Assembly (NCBI RefSeq): GCF_041449215.1
Contig: NZ_JBGNFV010000001.1
Location: 2,993,001-3,057,000, forward strand
Source: Roseivirga sp. BDSF3-8
GTDB lineage: Bacteria > Bacteroidota > Bacteroidia > Cytophagales > Cyclobacteriaceae
Direction of reading: 5' to 3'
DNA: 64,000 nucleotides
Shown here one piece after another: positions 38,008 to 46,408 of this stretch. The translations under genes and the position numbers were made by a program. The number at the start of each line of letters is the position of its first letter. Within the stretch, counting starts at the first letter, position 1. The notes under the pieces are model-generated. The model searched no databases and was not told the origin of the DNA. It was given only the letters and a program-made list of their open reading frames with translations.

Positions 38008-39687
38008 TTATCCCAGGCTTTTGTATTTAATCCTTGTAGGTTCGGAATCACCCAGGCGGGCTTTGCGGTTTTCTTCGTAGTCCGAGAAATTACCTTCAAA
38101 CCAATATACCTGTGAGTTGCCTTCAAATGCCAGAATGTGCGTGGCGATACGGTCAAGGAACCACCTGTCGTGAGAAATCACTACCGCACAGCCAGCGAAG
38201 TTTTCTAAAGCATCTTCCAGCGCACGGAGCGTATTCACGTCAAGGTCATTGGTAGGTTCATCAAGTAGCAGCAGGTTGGCATTTTCCTTAAGGGTCATTG
38301 CCAGATGCACCCGGTTACGCTCTCCTCCGGAGAGGTTGCCCACTTTCTTGCTCTGGTCTGTCCCGCTGAAGTTGAACTTACTTACGTATGCCCGGCTGTT
38401 CACTTCTTTGCCACCAAGGCTCATCAGCTCGTTCCCTTCGGAAATGTTTTCCCATACTGTTTTTTCAGGGTCAAGTTGATGGTGCTCCTGGTCTACATAA
38501 GCTATTTCTACTGTGCTACCCACGTCAAAAGTGCCGGCATCAGGCTCAGCCTGGCCGGTGATAAGGCGGAAGAGCGTAGTCTTACCAGCACCATTAGGTC
38601 CTATTACACCTACTATGCCCCCTTGCGGCAGGCTAAAGGTAAGGTCTTCGAAAAGCAGCTTTTCACCAAAGGACTTGGACACACCCTGGGCTTCGATAAC
38701 TTTTGACCCGAGGCGAGGTCCCGGTGGGATGTATAGCTCCAGTTTTGATTCTTTCTCCTTAGCTTCCTCACCGGCCATTTTCTCGTAGGCACTGATCCTG
38801 GCCTTTGACTTAGCCTGACGGGCTTTGGGGCTCATGCGTATCCACTCAAGCTCACGCTCCAGTGTTTTCTGGCGCTTGCTTTCGGTTTTTTCTTCCTGGG
38901 CCAGGCGTTTCTGCTTTTGCTCCAGCCAGCTGCTGTAGTTGCCTTTCCATGGGATACCCTCTCCACGGTCAAGTTCAAGTATCCAGCCAGCTACATTATC
39001 AAGGAAATAACGGTCGTGGGTAACGGCAATCACCGTACCCTTATATTGTTGCAGGTGCTGCTCCAGCCATAGTACAGACTCGGCGTCAAGGTGGTTAGTA
39101 GGCTCATCCAATAGCAGTACATCCGGCTCCTGTAGTAATAGGCGGCAAAGTGCTACTCGTCTTTTTTCACCTCCGGAGAGGTTCTCAATCTTAGCATCCG
39201 CAGGAGGGGTACGCAGGGCGTCCATGGCCCGCTCCAGCCGGGTTTCCAGCTCCCAGGCATTAGATGCATCCAGTTTATCCTGAACCTTTGCCTGCTTTTC
39301 GATGAGGTCGTTCATTTTGTCCGGATCCTCCATCACCTCGGGGGTGGCAAATGCAGCGTTAATTTCCTCAAACTCCTTAAGGAGAGCTACAATCTCACCG
39401 GCGCCTTCCTCCACTACTTCCTTCACACTCTTGGATGGATCCAGTTCAGGCTCCTGCTCCAGCATACCTACGGAATAACCGGGGCTGAATACAACTTCGC
39501 CGTTGTAATTTTTATCTTTACCAGCTATTATGCGCAGCAAAGAGGACTTACCCGCGCCATTAAGGCCAAGGACACCGATCTTTGCACCGTAAAAAAATGA
39601 GAGGTAAATGTCTTTTAAAACCTGTTTCTTGGGAGGGTATATTTTACTCACTCCCGACATGGAAAAGATGATCTTTTCGTTGCTCAT
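38008..39687 (-). CDS. ettA: Energy-dependent translational throttle protein EttA (ABC-F ATPase)
   Basis: The 559-residue product is read from the ATG giving MSNEKIIFSMSGVSKIYPPK; a much earlier in-frame start is not needed. It has two ABC ATPase domains: Walker A GLNGAGKSSLLRI and GPNGAGKTTLFRL, signatures NLSGGEKRRVALC and NLSGGERNRVHLA, and Walker B LLLDEPTNHLD and LLLDEPTNDLD. The linker is Arg/Lys-rich (ELEWIRMSPKARQAKSKARI), diagnostic of EttA. EttA binds the ribosomal E site and gates the first elongation steps according to the ATP/ADP ratio. It is divergent from the DUF349 gene. Confidence 0.96.
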   Translation of the reverse strand: MSNEKIIFSMSGVSKIYPPKKQVLKDIYLSFFYGAKIGVLGLNGAGKSSLLRIIAGKDKNYNGEVVFSPGYSVGMLEQEPELDPSKSVKEVVEEGAGEIVALLKEFEEINAAFATPEVMEDPDKMNDLIEKQAKVQDKLDASNAWELETRLERAMDALRTPPADAKIENLSGGEKRRVALCRLLLQEPDVLLLDEPTNHLDAESVLWLEQHLQQYKGTVIAVTHDRYFLDNVAGWILELDRGEGIPWKGNYSSWLEQKQKRLAQEEKTESKRQKTLERELEWIRMSPKARQAKSKARISAYEKMAGEEAKEKESKLELYIPPGPRLGSKVIEAQGVSKSFGEKLLFEDLTFSLPQGGIVGVIGPNGAGKTTLFRLITGQAEPDAGTFDVGSTVEIAYVDQEHHQLDPEKTVWENISEGNELMSLGGKEVNSRAYVSKFNFSGTDQSKKVGNLSGGERNRVHLAMTLKENANLLLLDEPTNDLDVNTLRALEDALENFAGCAVVISHDRWFLDRIATHILAFEGNSQVYWFEGNFSDYEENRKARLGDSEPTRIKYKSLG

Positions 39688-39803
39688 GATTACATTTTGT
39701 CTCTTACAAATATGGTAAAAATTATAATCTGTCGTGATTCTTACTTTCGAATTAATTATTTTGCCATTCACAATCTTGGTTTTCATTTAAATGCAGAGGA
39801 GCT

Positions 39804-41105
39804 TTGACAGCTATTAACCACGAATTCGGGTACATACAGGACGGCAAAGTATTCAGAAAAGGCTTTTTAGAATTTCCTGACCGCCAGATAGGTGAGGTGA
39901 AACAGGACGAAGAGACCACCATCAAATACTTTGAGGACAGGTATGCTATAGCCAGCGGAAAAGTAGAGCAGCTAGAAAAGCAGGTAACGGAAGCTGAAAA
40001 TAAAGGCTCATACCTGATGAAGCTTATACATATGCGCGATTACCTGGTCAATTTTGATGCGCTGGGTGATTTTGTTGTGCTGTTCGAAAAACTGGACAAA
40101 ATAGAAGAGGAGCTCCGGGCGATCATTAATGTAAACCGCCAGAAAAACCTTGAAATCAAGAGAGCCTTGCTTGAGGAGGCTAAAGAGTATGCTGAGATCC
40201 AGGACCTCAGAGAAGCAGGGGAGAAGTATAAAGACTTAAAAATGCGCTGGATAAAAACCGGCAGCGTTGAGGATGAATATAAAGAGGAAGTAGAAGACCG
40301 ATTCCATGAGATCGTTCAGGGCTTCTATGATCGCCGCCAGGCCTACTTCGACCATCGCCAGAAAATGATGGATCGTAAAATAGATCAGTACCGGGAGCTG
40401 GTAGACCGTACTGAAAGCCTGAAAAGAGAACTGGATCCACGCAAAGCCGTAGACGAAAGCCGCAGGCTGCAACAACAGTGGAGGCGACTGGATCGTATTC
40501 CTGCCAGTGTAAGAAATGAACTGTGGGCTACCTTTAAGCGCAATAACGATTACATCTACAGAAGATTCAAACAGCAGGGGGAGCGACGTGGTCCCGGTGG
40601 TGCTCCGAACAGAAGACAGGGAGGTCAGGGAAATTATCAGAATCGTGAGCAGAACCTGATGGCGAAAAAAGAGCTTCTGGAAAGGGCTAAAACCCTGGAA
40701 GACAGAAGTGATCGTGATTCGGTGGAGGAAGTGAAAAGATTACAGACTACCTGGAAGTCTATCGGTAGCGTGCCGCCCGAAGAAGGCCGTAAACTAGCTG
40801 AGAACTTCCACATTATCTGTGACCTGGTTCGTGAAAGAAACTTCCTGGATAAGCTCACTCACTCTCGCTTGGGCGATACGCCGGCCAAAAAGGATGAACT
40901 TGAACTGAAGATAAAAATTCTCCAGGATCTGCTGAGCCGTGATGAGCGTGAGCTGGACCTGTTCCAGGATAACGTCAATAAGCTCAATAGTGATACTAAC
41001 AGCTTTAACAGAATGCTGGACGGAAAACTGAGCCTGCAGCAACGTAAAGTGACTGTAAAGCGGCGTATCATGGATGAGTTGCGCTCAGAGCTCGCATCTA
41101 TCTGA
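39804..41105 (+). CDS. DUF349 repeat protein
   Basis: The 433-residue, highly charged, mostly helical protein contains several DUF349 units, each with a Trp-containing pattern: LKMRWIKTGSVEDEYKEEVE, LQQQWRRLDRIPASVRNELW, and LQTTWKSIGSVPPEEGRKLA. The start is a TTG preceded by AGAGGAG, giving TAINHEFGYIQDGKVFRKG, which matches the usual N-terminus of this Bacteroidota family. No in-frame ATG fits. A Gly/Arg/Gln-rich linker (GPGGAPNRRQGGQGNYQNRE) lies near residue 265. DUF349 proteins are uncharacterised. A 224-base spacer follows. Confidence 0.87.
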   Translation: MTAINHEFGYIQDGKVFRKGFLEFPDRQIGEVKQDEETTIKYFEDRYAIASGKVEQLEKQVTEAENKGSYLMKLIHMRDYLVNFDALGDFVVLFEKLDKIEEELRAIINVNRQKNLEIKRALLEEAKEYAEIQDLREAGEKYKDLKMRWIKTGSVEDEYKEEVEDRFHEIVQGFYDRRQAYFDHRQKMMDRKIDQYRELVDRTESLKRELDPRKAVDESRRLQQQWRRLDRIPASVRNELWATFKRNNDYIYRRFKQQGERRGPGGAPNRRQGGQGNYQNREQNLMAKKELLERAKTLEDRSDRDSVEEVKRLQTTWKSIGSVPPEEGRKLAENFHIICDLVRERNFLDKLTHSRLGDTPAKKDELELKIKILQDLLSRDERELDLFQDNVNKLNSDTNSFNRMLDGKLSLQQRKVTVKRRIMDELRSELASI

Positions 41106-41162
41106 TCTTTTTTTTAATCAGTTTCTGAACTTTTTCCCTGCAAAGCCTATTTGCACGGTGAG

Positions 41163-41289
41163 AAGGTTGTGGTAATTGCAACCTTATCAAACAATGTACG
41201 TTTTCGACGTTACAAAATAGGTTTAAAATTTGCCTTTGTTTTTATTTTATCACTTCATAGGAAGTGAGCGCGAAATCATTATTTTCGCG
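41163..41289 (+). promoter_or_regulatory. Structured leader upstream of the DUF2795 gene
   Basis: Four inverted repeats lie in 127 bases: AAGGTTG / CAACCTT (41163-41185), ACGT / ACGT around tttcg (41198-41210), CACTTC / GAAGTG around a 4-base loop (41251-41266), and CGCGAAA / TTTCGCG (41269-41289). The last overlaps TATTTTCG, a one-mismatch -7 element 42 bases before the ATG. This could be a cis-regulatory RNA, a terminator of the DUF349 gene, an operator pair or a small RNA. Confidence 0.4.
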
Positions 41290-41329
41290 GAAAATTAAAA
41301 AAGGGTATAAACACTAAGGAAAATAGATC

Positions 41330-41551
41330 ATGTACTGGACATTAGAATTAGCTTCATATCTTGAAGACGCCCCATGGCCTGCTACTAAGGATGAGTTGAT
41401 CGACTTTTCAATCAGGTCTGGAGCACCGTTGGAAGTGATGGAGAACCTGCAGGAGTTGGAAGACGATGGGCAACCATATGAGAATATCGAGGAGATATGG
41501 CCTGATTACCCTACTAAAGAGGACTTTTTCTTCAACGAAGACGAATACTAA
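41330..41551 (+). CDS. DUF2795 family small acidic protein
   Basis: The 73-residue cytosolic, acidic protein begins MYWTLELASYLEDAPWPATK and continues DELIDFSIRSGAPLEVMENL, with a Trp-Pro containing end IWPDYPTKEDFFFNEDEY. The sequence is almost invariant among Bacteroidota members I know, which argues for an essential or highly constrained role that is not described. Fusion or partner genes are not evident. It is preceded by a 224-base spacer with several hairpins and followed by a GC-rich hairpin. Confidence 0.92.
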   Translation: MYWTLELASYLEDAPWPATKDELIDFSIRSGAPLEVMENLQELEDDGQPYENIEEIWPDYPTKEDFFFNEDEY

Positions 41552-41564
41552 ATAGACATGCTTA

Positions 41565-41589
41565 CGGGCGACCTTCAATGTGGCGCCCG
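41565..41589. terminator. Hairpin between the DUF2795 gene and ispD
   Basis: CGGGCG and CGCCCG, extended by CC/GG with one bulged A, enclose an 8-base loop between the two convergent genes. No T run follows on either strand, so intrinsic termination is uncertain. Confidence 0.35.
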
Positions 41590-41624
41590 AAGCAACGTCG
41601 TTGTGTTTTGATGCCTGAGGCTAC

Positions 41625-42293
41625 TTATTTCATGGCGAGCAATGCCTCTGCCAGTGGTATATCTTCCGGGCCGGTAATTTTAAGGTTAGTGTAATCACTG
41701 TCGATCAGGGTGACCTCATGGCCGGTGTATTCGGCTACACTCGCACAATCGGTAAACACCGCCAATTCCCTCTGACTGTATGCCTTCTTAATCAGGTCAC
41801 TTGTAAAGGTCTGCGGCGTTTGTATTAGCCGATACTGTGAACGATCCAGAGCTTCTGACCCCTGTTCCCCCACTTTTCGTATGCTTTCTCTCAATGGCAC
41901 CGAAGCTATGGCGCTTCCTTTCTTGCGGGCCACTGTATACCCCTCCTCAATCACTTTGCGGGCTATAAGCGGTCTTACCCCATCATGTATGGCCACCAGA
42001 CTATCCGGTGCTACCAGTTCCAGCCCCGCTTGTACGCTTTGAAAGCGTGTCCCTCCTCCCACACAAGTCTTTACCGACTCTGATAAATGATAGGTCTCAG
42101 CAAGCCTTTGCCATTCGCCCACATGGTCCTGAGGTAAAACAAGTATTATCTCAATGCCTGAATCATACCCTAAAAATGCCTCTATGGTGTGAATAATTAC
42201 AGGTTTAGTCCCGATAATCAGAAACTGCTTCGGGGTAGGGGATTTCATGCGGCGGCCAACGCCACCTGCCACTAACAGCGCATACTTTTTCAT
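41625..42293 (-). CDS. ispD: 2-C-methyl-D-erythritol 4-phosphate cytidylyltransferase
   Basis: The 222-residue nucleotidyltransferase makes CDP-methylerythritol in the MEP isoprenoid pathway. Marks: the glycine-rich CTP loop VAGGVGRRMKSPTPKQFLII at the N-terminus, VAIHDGVRPLIARKVIEEGY in the middle, and TDCASVAEYTGHEVTLIDSD with LKITGPEDIPLAEALL at the end. The catalytic Arg in GGVGRRM and Lys in PTPKQF are present. No other MEP gene is adjacent. A -7 element lies just upstream. Confidence 0.95.
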   Translation of the reverse strand: MKKYALLVAGGVGRRMKSPTPKQFLIIGTKPVIIHTIEAFLGYDSGIEIILVLPQDHVGEWQRLAETYHLSESVKTCVGGGTRFQSVQAGLELVAPDSLVAIHDGVRPLIARKVIEEGYTVARKKGSAIASVPLRESIRKVGEQGSEALDRSQYRLIQTPQTFTSDLIKKAYSQRELAVFTDCASVAEYTGHEVTLIDSDYTNLKITGPEDIPLAEALLAMK

Positions 42294-42315
42294 AATGACA
42301 AGGCATTTTGTAGTT

Positions 42316-42323
42316 CAAAATTA
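42316..42323 (-). promoter_or_regulatory. -7 element for ispD
   Basis: The minus-strand sequence TAATTTTG is an exact TAnnTTTG match, ending 22 bases before the ispD ATG and downstream of the lanthipeptide gene terminator. No TTTG is seen at -33. Confidence 0.55.
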
Positions 42324-42356
42324 GTGGCAAGTAGCCTAACATAAAAAGAGGGAAAC

Positions 42357-42383
42357 AAAAAAGGCTGCTTTTGCAGCCTTTTT
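42357..42383 (-). terminator. Terminator of the lanthipeptide precursor gene
   Basis: AAAAAGGCTGC and GCAGCCTTTTT form an 11-base-pair perfect stem with a 4-base loop, 17 bases beyond the precursor stop on the minus strand. The stem sequence resembles that of the queA terminator upstream. Confidence 0.87.
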
Positions 42384-42400
42384 GAGTCCTGAATTAATTT

Positions 42401-42589
42401 TTAGCTAAAGCATTCGTTACAGTTTGTTTGCAGGGATGGGCAATACAAATGAGTGGGGCAATCTGTGTAAAAGCTTTCCTCACACTGTTTGCTTATCTCT
42501 TGGGCGGTCCCTCCTTTTACTTTGTCAGTAGTGCCCGTTATAAAGCTTTTTACCTTTAGTTGGTCGAGGGAAAAATTCTTCTTTTTCAT
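42401..42589 (-). CDS. Class I lanthipeptide-type precursor (orphan)
   Basis: The 62-residue product looks like a Bacteroidota class I lanthipeptide precursor. The leader MKKKNFSLDQLKVKSFITGT carries the FxLD motif used by LanB dehydratases, and the LKVKSF(I/V)T run of this leader family. It ends with KGG at residues 25-27, a double-glycine site. The core (28-62) has five Cys (36, 44, 50, 57, 60) and Ser/Thr at 28, 33, 39, 42, 46, 52, 55 and 62, enough for several lanthionine rings. No lanB, lanC, protease or exporter gene is in the window. It has its own terminator between ispD and queA. Confidence 0.72.
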   Translation of the reverse strand: MKKKNFSLDQLKVKSFITGTTDKVKGGTAQEISKQCEESFYTDCPTHLYCPSLQTNCNECFS

Positions 42590-42641
42590 AATTGTTAAAA
42601 GTTGGTTTCCACCTACTAACGATCCTTCCGGCTTTATATTG

Positions 42642-42675
42642 AAAAAGGCTGCCAGGGATTTCCCGGGCAGCCTTT
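42642..42675 (-). terminator. Terminator of queA
   Basis: AAAGGCTGCC and GGCAGCCTTT form a 10-base-pair stem extended by GGGA / TCCC after a mismatch, followed by T residues on the minus strand. It lies about 25 bases beyond the queA stop and 52 bases before the lanthipeptide start. Confidence 0.85.
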
Positions 42676-42698
42676 CTGCATTTTTCTGGCACGGTTAA

Positions 42699-43745
42699 TT
42701 AAAGAATAAGCATGGCATCTCCATAGCTGAAGAAGCGATACTTTTCTTTGATAGCCGTCTGATACGCTTCCATGATCAGATCGTATCCACCAAAGGCAGC
42801 TGCCATCATAAGCAACGTTGACTCTGGCATATGGAAGTTGGTGATCAGAGAATTACATATCTTGAACTCATAAGGAGGGAAGATGAATTTATCCGTCCAC
42901 CCTTCATTAGCTTTTAGCCTTCCGCTAGCAGATACTGAGCTTTCCAGGGATCGCATGGTGGTAGTACCTACCGCTACCACTCTGCGCTTATGATCAAGTG
43001 CGTCATTTACCATGTCGGCAGTCTTGTCATATACGCGGAAATTCTCGCTGTCCATTTTATGCTTGGTAAGGTCTTCCACATCTACAGGGCGGAAAGTACC
43101 CAGACCAATATGCAGGGTAATGGGCTCGAGTTCCACGCCTTTGATCTGAAGGCGCTTAATCACGTGCTCGGTAAAGTGGAGACCTGCAGTAGGGGCTGCT
43201 ACAGCACCTTTATGCTCAGCAAAGATTGTCTGAAAACGCTCTCTGTCCTCAGGCTCTGCGTCACGTTTGATGTATTTGGGTAGAGGGGTCTCACCAAGCT
43301 CATCGATAGTCTTGTAAAACTCCTCGTCCGTTCCGTCAAAAAGGAACCGGATAGTCCGGCCACGGGAGGTGGTATTATCAATTACTTCGGCAACTAGCTC
43401 ACCATCTCCGAAATACAGCTTGTTGCCCACACGGATCTTCCGGGCGGGGTCTACCAGCACGTCCCAAAGATGCATTTCCTTGTTCAGTTCCCTGAGTAGG
43501 AATACTTCTATCTTGGCACCGGTTTTTTCTTTGTTTCCGTAAAGACGGGCAGGAAATACCTTTGTATTGTTTACGACCATTACGTCGCCTTCATCAAAGT
43601 AATCTACTACGTCTTTAAAGACTTTGTGCTCGATTTTGCCGCTGTCCTTATGGACTACCATAAGACGGGATTCATCCCTGTTTTCGGCCGGATATAAGGC
43701 CAATAGACCGGGGGGCAGGTCGAACTTGAATTCTGATAATTTCAT
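42699..43745 (-). CDS. queA: S-adenosylmethionine:tRNA ribosyltransferase-isomerase
   Basis: The 348-residue enzyme transfers the ribosyl group of SAM to preQ1 in tRNA, the penultimate step in queuosine synthesis. Family blocks are visible: [20 protein letters not shown] then [70 protein letters not shown], and FILPGF-like end [20 protein letters not shown]. Length is normal. No queG or tgt is adjacent. It has its own -7 element upstream. Confidence 0.96.
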   Translation of the reverse strand: MKLSEFKFDLPPGLLALYPAENRDESRLMVVHKDSGKIEHKVFKDVVDYFDEGDVMVVNNTKVFPARLYGNKEKTGAKIEVFLLRELNKEMHLWDVLVDPARKIRVGNKLYFGDGELVAEVIDNTTSRGRTIRFLFDGTDEEFYKTIDELGETPLPKYIKRDAEPEDRERFQTIFAEHKGAVAAPTAGLHFTEHVIKRLQIKGVELEPITLHIGLGTFRPVDVEDLTKHKMDSENFRVYDKTADMVNDALDHKRRVVAVGTTTMRSLESSVSASGRLKANEGWTDKFIFPPYEFKICNSLITNFHMPESTLLMMAAAFGGYDLIMEAYQTAIKEKYRFFSYGDAMLIL

Positions 43746-43791
43746 ATTTAATATTACGGTATTAAATACAGTAAGTATTAATTAAAGTCGG

Positions 43792-43799
43792 CAAAGATA
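43792..43799 (-). promoter_or_regulatory. -7 element for queA
   Basis: The minus-strand sequence TATCTTTG, followed by C, is an exact TAnnTTTG, 46 bases before the queA ATG. No clear -33 TTTG is present. It lies in the spacer shared with the divergent permease gene. Confidence 0.55.
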
Positions 43800-43863
43800 T
43801 GAAAAGCAGGCGAAATAAATAAATCTCCGGCTTGTCATTTTGCCATTCGCTAATAATCCAACC

Positions 43864-45114
43864 TTGAAAACACTGAAATTAGTTCTGGAAAGCTTCCGTT
43901 TTGCCTTAAATGCGCTTAAGGTGAACAGGTTGCGTACGCTGCTTTCCCTGGGTGGAGTGGCTGTGGGTATATTCAGCATCATTGGTGTACTCACCATGGT
44001 AGACAGCCTCGAGCGAAATATGCGTGAGAGTCTTTCATTCCTTGGAGAGAACACGATCTATGTAGCACAGTTTCCATGGGAGTTTGATAATGAGAACTAC
44101 CCCTGGTGGAAGTATTTTCAGCGCCCTCACCCTGATGTCGATGAGTATCGCTACATGAAAGAACGAATGGGGGTAAATGCGGCAGTTACTATTTTTGACA
44201 GCCGTTCCGTGACTATTAAGTATCGGAATAATAGCTCAGAAGGGGTCGCTCTCACCGGAGGTAGCGATGGCTATGAGGAGGTTTTTGAATTGCCAATAGA
44301 AGAGGGGCGGTACTTTAGTCCTGTGGAGTTGTCCAGTGCCCGGCCAGTGGTAATCATAGGGCAGGAGATCAAAGACAATCTTTTTGCCGGTATTGAAAAT
44401 GTTATTGGCCAGAATATCAAGATCAAAGGACTGCGGTTTACCGTGATAGGCTTGCTGGAAAAGCAGGGCACCAATTTATTGGGTACTCCCAGTAATGACG
44501 AAAAGGCCATTATTCCCTATGGGGCCTATGCTAAGCTCTTTCAAAGCTCTGGCAGGGGAGCTTCTGCCACACTGGCAGTAAAAAGCCGCGTTGAGGAGAT
44601 TCCTATCGAAGAAGTGGAAGCCGAGGTGCGGGGTCACTTGCGGGCTTCCCGTGGGCTGCGGCCAAAGGAAGAAGATAATTTTGCCCTGAATCGTCCCGAA
44701 TTTCTTTCCAGCTTCCTTGATGTAATCTTCCAGTCGCTCACTATTGCCGGCATGGTCATCGGAGGTTTTGCCACCCTGGTGGGGGGCTTTGGTATTGCTA
44801 ATATCATGTTTGTGAGTGTAAGAGAGCGCACACCGATTATTGGCATTCAGAAGTCGCTTGGGGCGAAAAACTATTTTATCCTGCTCCAATTTCTCTTTGA
44901 GGCTATCCTGCTATCCCTGATAGGGGCGTTAGTGGGCTCGCTGCTCGTATACTTAATATCCTTTGTGCAGATCGGCACCTTTGTGATCACCATGAGCCTG
45001 GGTAACCTCATCACCGGCCTGCTTATCGCTATTTCTATCGGGGTAATATCCGGAATGGTTCCAGCTGTAATGGCTTCTAATATGAATCCCGTCACAGCCA
45101 TTCGCTTTAAATAA
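43864..45114 (+). CDS. MacB-like ABC transporter permease
   Basis: The product is about 416 residues with one N-terminal transmembrane helix (LLSLGGVAVGIFSIIGVLTM), a large periplasmic domain of the MacB_PCD type (about residues 45-255), then three C-terminal helices of the FtsX domain (GGFATLVGGFGIANIMFVSV, LLQFLFEAILLSLIGALVGS, LITGLLIAISIGVISGMVPA). It ends with the family signature ANMNPVTAIRFK-like SNMNPVTAIRFK. The start is uncertain: a TTG here (LKTLKLVLESFRF) or a TTG eight codons earlier. The ATPase partner is not adjacent. It is convergent with recA. Confidence 0.87.
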   Translation: MKTLKLVLESFRFALNALKVNRLRTLLSLGGVAVGIFSIIGVLTMVDSLERNMRESLSFLGENTIYVAQFPWEFDNENYPWWKYFQRPHPDVDEYRYMKERMGVNAAVTIFDSRSVTIKYRNNSSEGVALTGGSDGYEEVFELPIEEGRYFSPVELSSARPVVIIGQEIKDNLFAGIENVIGQNIKIKGLRFTVIGLLEKQGTNLLGTPSNDEKAIIPYGAYAKLFQSSGRGASATLAVKSRVEEIPIEEVEAEVRGHLRASRGLRPKEEDNFALNRPEFLSSFLDVIFQSLTIAGMVIGGFATLVGGFGIANIMFVSVRERTPIIGIQKSLGAKNYFILLQFLFEAILLSLIGALVGSLLVYLISFVQIGTFVITMSLGNLITGLLIAISIGVISGMVPAVMASNMNPVTAIRFK

Positions 45115-45119
45115 CAAAA

Positions 45120-45158
45120 GAAAGAGGCTGCCTCACTACAGGGACAGCCTCTTTCGGT
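45120..45158. terminator. Bidirectional terminator between the permease gene and recA
   Basis: GAAAGAGGCTG and CAGCCTCTTTC form an 11-base-pair stem with a partly pairable 14-base loop, lying 6 bases after the permease stop and about 29 bases before the recA stop. A-rich and T-containing flanks lie on each side. Confidence 0.75.
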
Positions 45159-45183
45159 TTATCAGGATAAATGACAGAGGTAA

Positions 45184-46224
45184 TTACTTAGTAGCCTCTA
45201 CAGGTTGTTTCTCTTCTTCCTCGATTTCCTCTCCTTTTACCTTTTTGCGGATCTTAAACTCGAGCTCTTCCATTAGTTCAGGGTTGTCCTGTATAAGGTT
45301 TTTTACAGAGTCACGACCCTGACCTAGCTTATCATCCTTGTAGGAGAACCATGAGCCGGCTTTCTTAATAATGCCAAGTTCCACCCCCAGGTCAATGATT
45401 TCCCCGACTTTAGATATGCCTTGTCCGTACATGATGTCGAACTCGACCACTTTAAAGGGAGGGGCTACTTTATTTTTCACCACCTTGACCCTGGTACGGT
45501 TGCCAAGAATATTGTCAGCACCTTCTTTGATCTGACCAATACGGCGGATGTCCAGCCTTACGGATGAGTAGAACTTAAGGGCATTACCACCGGTAGTGGT
45601 TTCGGGGTTGCCGAACATCACACCGATCTTTTCACGTAACTGGTTAATGAAGATACACGCGCAGCCGGTTTTATTAAGCGTACCTGTAAGTTTTCTCAGG
45701 GCCTGAGACATGAGTCTGGCTTGCAGTCCCATCTTGCTTTCACCCATTTCGCCTTCAAGTTCACCTTTGGGAACAAGGGCGGCTACGGAGTCAATTACGA
45801 TAATGTCTATAGCACCGGAACGGATAAGAGTATCGGCAATCTCCAGTGCCTGCTCACCATGATCCGGTTGTGAAATAAGCAGGTTCTCTGTATCTATGCC
45901 CAGTTTTTCGGCATATACCTTATCAAAGGCATGCTCTGCATCGATAAAGGCGGCAATACCTCCTTTGCGTTGGGCCTCCGCTATACAGTGCATGGCCAGA
46001 GTAGTCTTACCGGATGATTCAGGACCATACACTTCGATCACACGGCCACGGGGGATACCGCCAATACCGAGCGCAATATCAAGGCTTAGTGAGCCGGTAG
46101 GGATGGAGGGGATATCCTGGACCCGTTCGTCGCTCAGCTTCATGATGATGCCTTTTCCGTGGTCCTTCTCCAGCTTGCCTATGGTGAGTTCTAGGGCTTT
46201 GAGTTTTTCGTTCTTATCGCTCAT
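45184..46224 (-). CDS. recA: Recombinase RecA
   Basis: The 346-residue strand-exchange ATPase is read from the ATG giving [19 protein letters not shown]; an in-frame start 20 codons earlier adds a non-RecA stretch. Motifs: Walker [16 protein letters not shown], the MAW region GRVIEVYGP, Walker [16 protein letters not shown], the L1 loop [20 protein letters not shown], and L2 [20 protein letters not shown]. The C-terminus is acidic. It is a single-gene unit with a promoter-like element upstream and a shared terminator. Confidence 0.98.
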   Translation of the reverse strand: MSDKNEKLKALELTIGKLEKDHGKGIIMKLSDERVQDIPSIPTGSLSLDIALGIGGIPRGRVIEVYGPESSGKTTLAMHCIAEAQRKGGIAAFIDAEHAFDKVYAEKLGIDTENLLISQPDHGEQALEIADTLIRSGAIDIIVIDSVAALVPKGELEGEMGESKMGLQARLMSQALRKLTGTLNKTGCACIFINQLREKIGVMFGNPETTTGGNALKFYSSVRLDIRRIGQIKEGADNILGNRTRVKVVKNKVAPPFKVVEFDIMYGQGISKVGEIIDLGVELGIIKKAGSWFSYKDDKLGQGRDSVKNLIQDNPELMEELEFKIRKKVKGEEIEEEEKQPVEATK

Positions 46225-46247
46225 TTTAAATCGGGCTGTTATGTGGG

Positions 46248-46278
46248 TAAAGGTACAATCTTCCTTAGCAATTAGCAA
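46248..46278 (-). promoter_or_regulatory. Candidate recA promoter
   Basis: On the minus strand TTG (46278-46276) is separated by 20 bases from TACCTTTA (46255-46248), which differs from TAnnTTTG only at the last base. The ATG follows 23 bases later. No recognisable SOS box is seen, but Bacteroidota LexA sites are not well enough known to exclude one. Confidence 0.45.
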
Positions 46279-46408
46279 TATCACTACCTGTATTGGCTAA
46301 AAATTTTGGCCTTTGCTAATGGGGTTGTTTGATAAGAATAGTGTTCTTATCTCGGCCAATCTGCTGTGGGTTGTGATTTTGTGCCAGCCCTTCATTAAAT
46401 TGCTGGTC

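Noticed and set aside
45184-46284. Longer RecA start (20 residues upstream)
   Set aside because: The added residues do not resemble any RecA N-terminus, and the downstream ATG gives the standard start.
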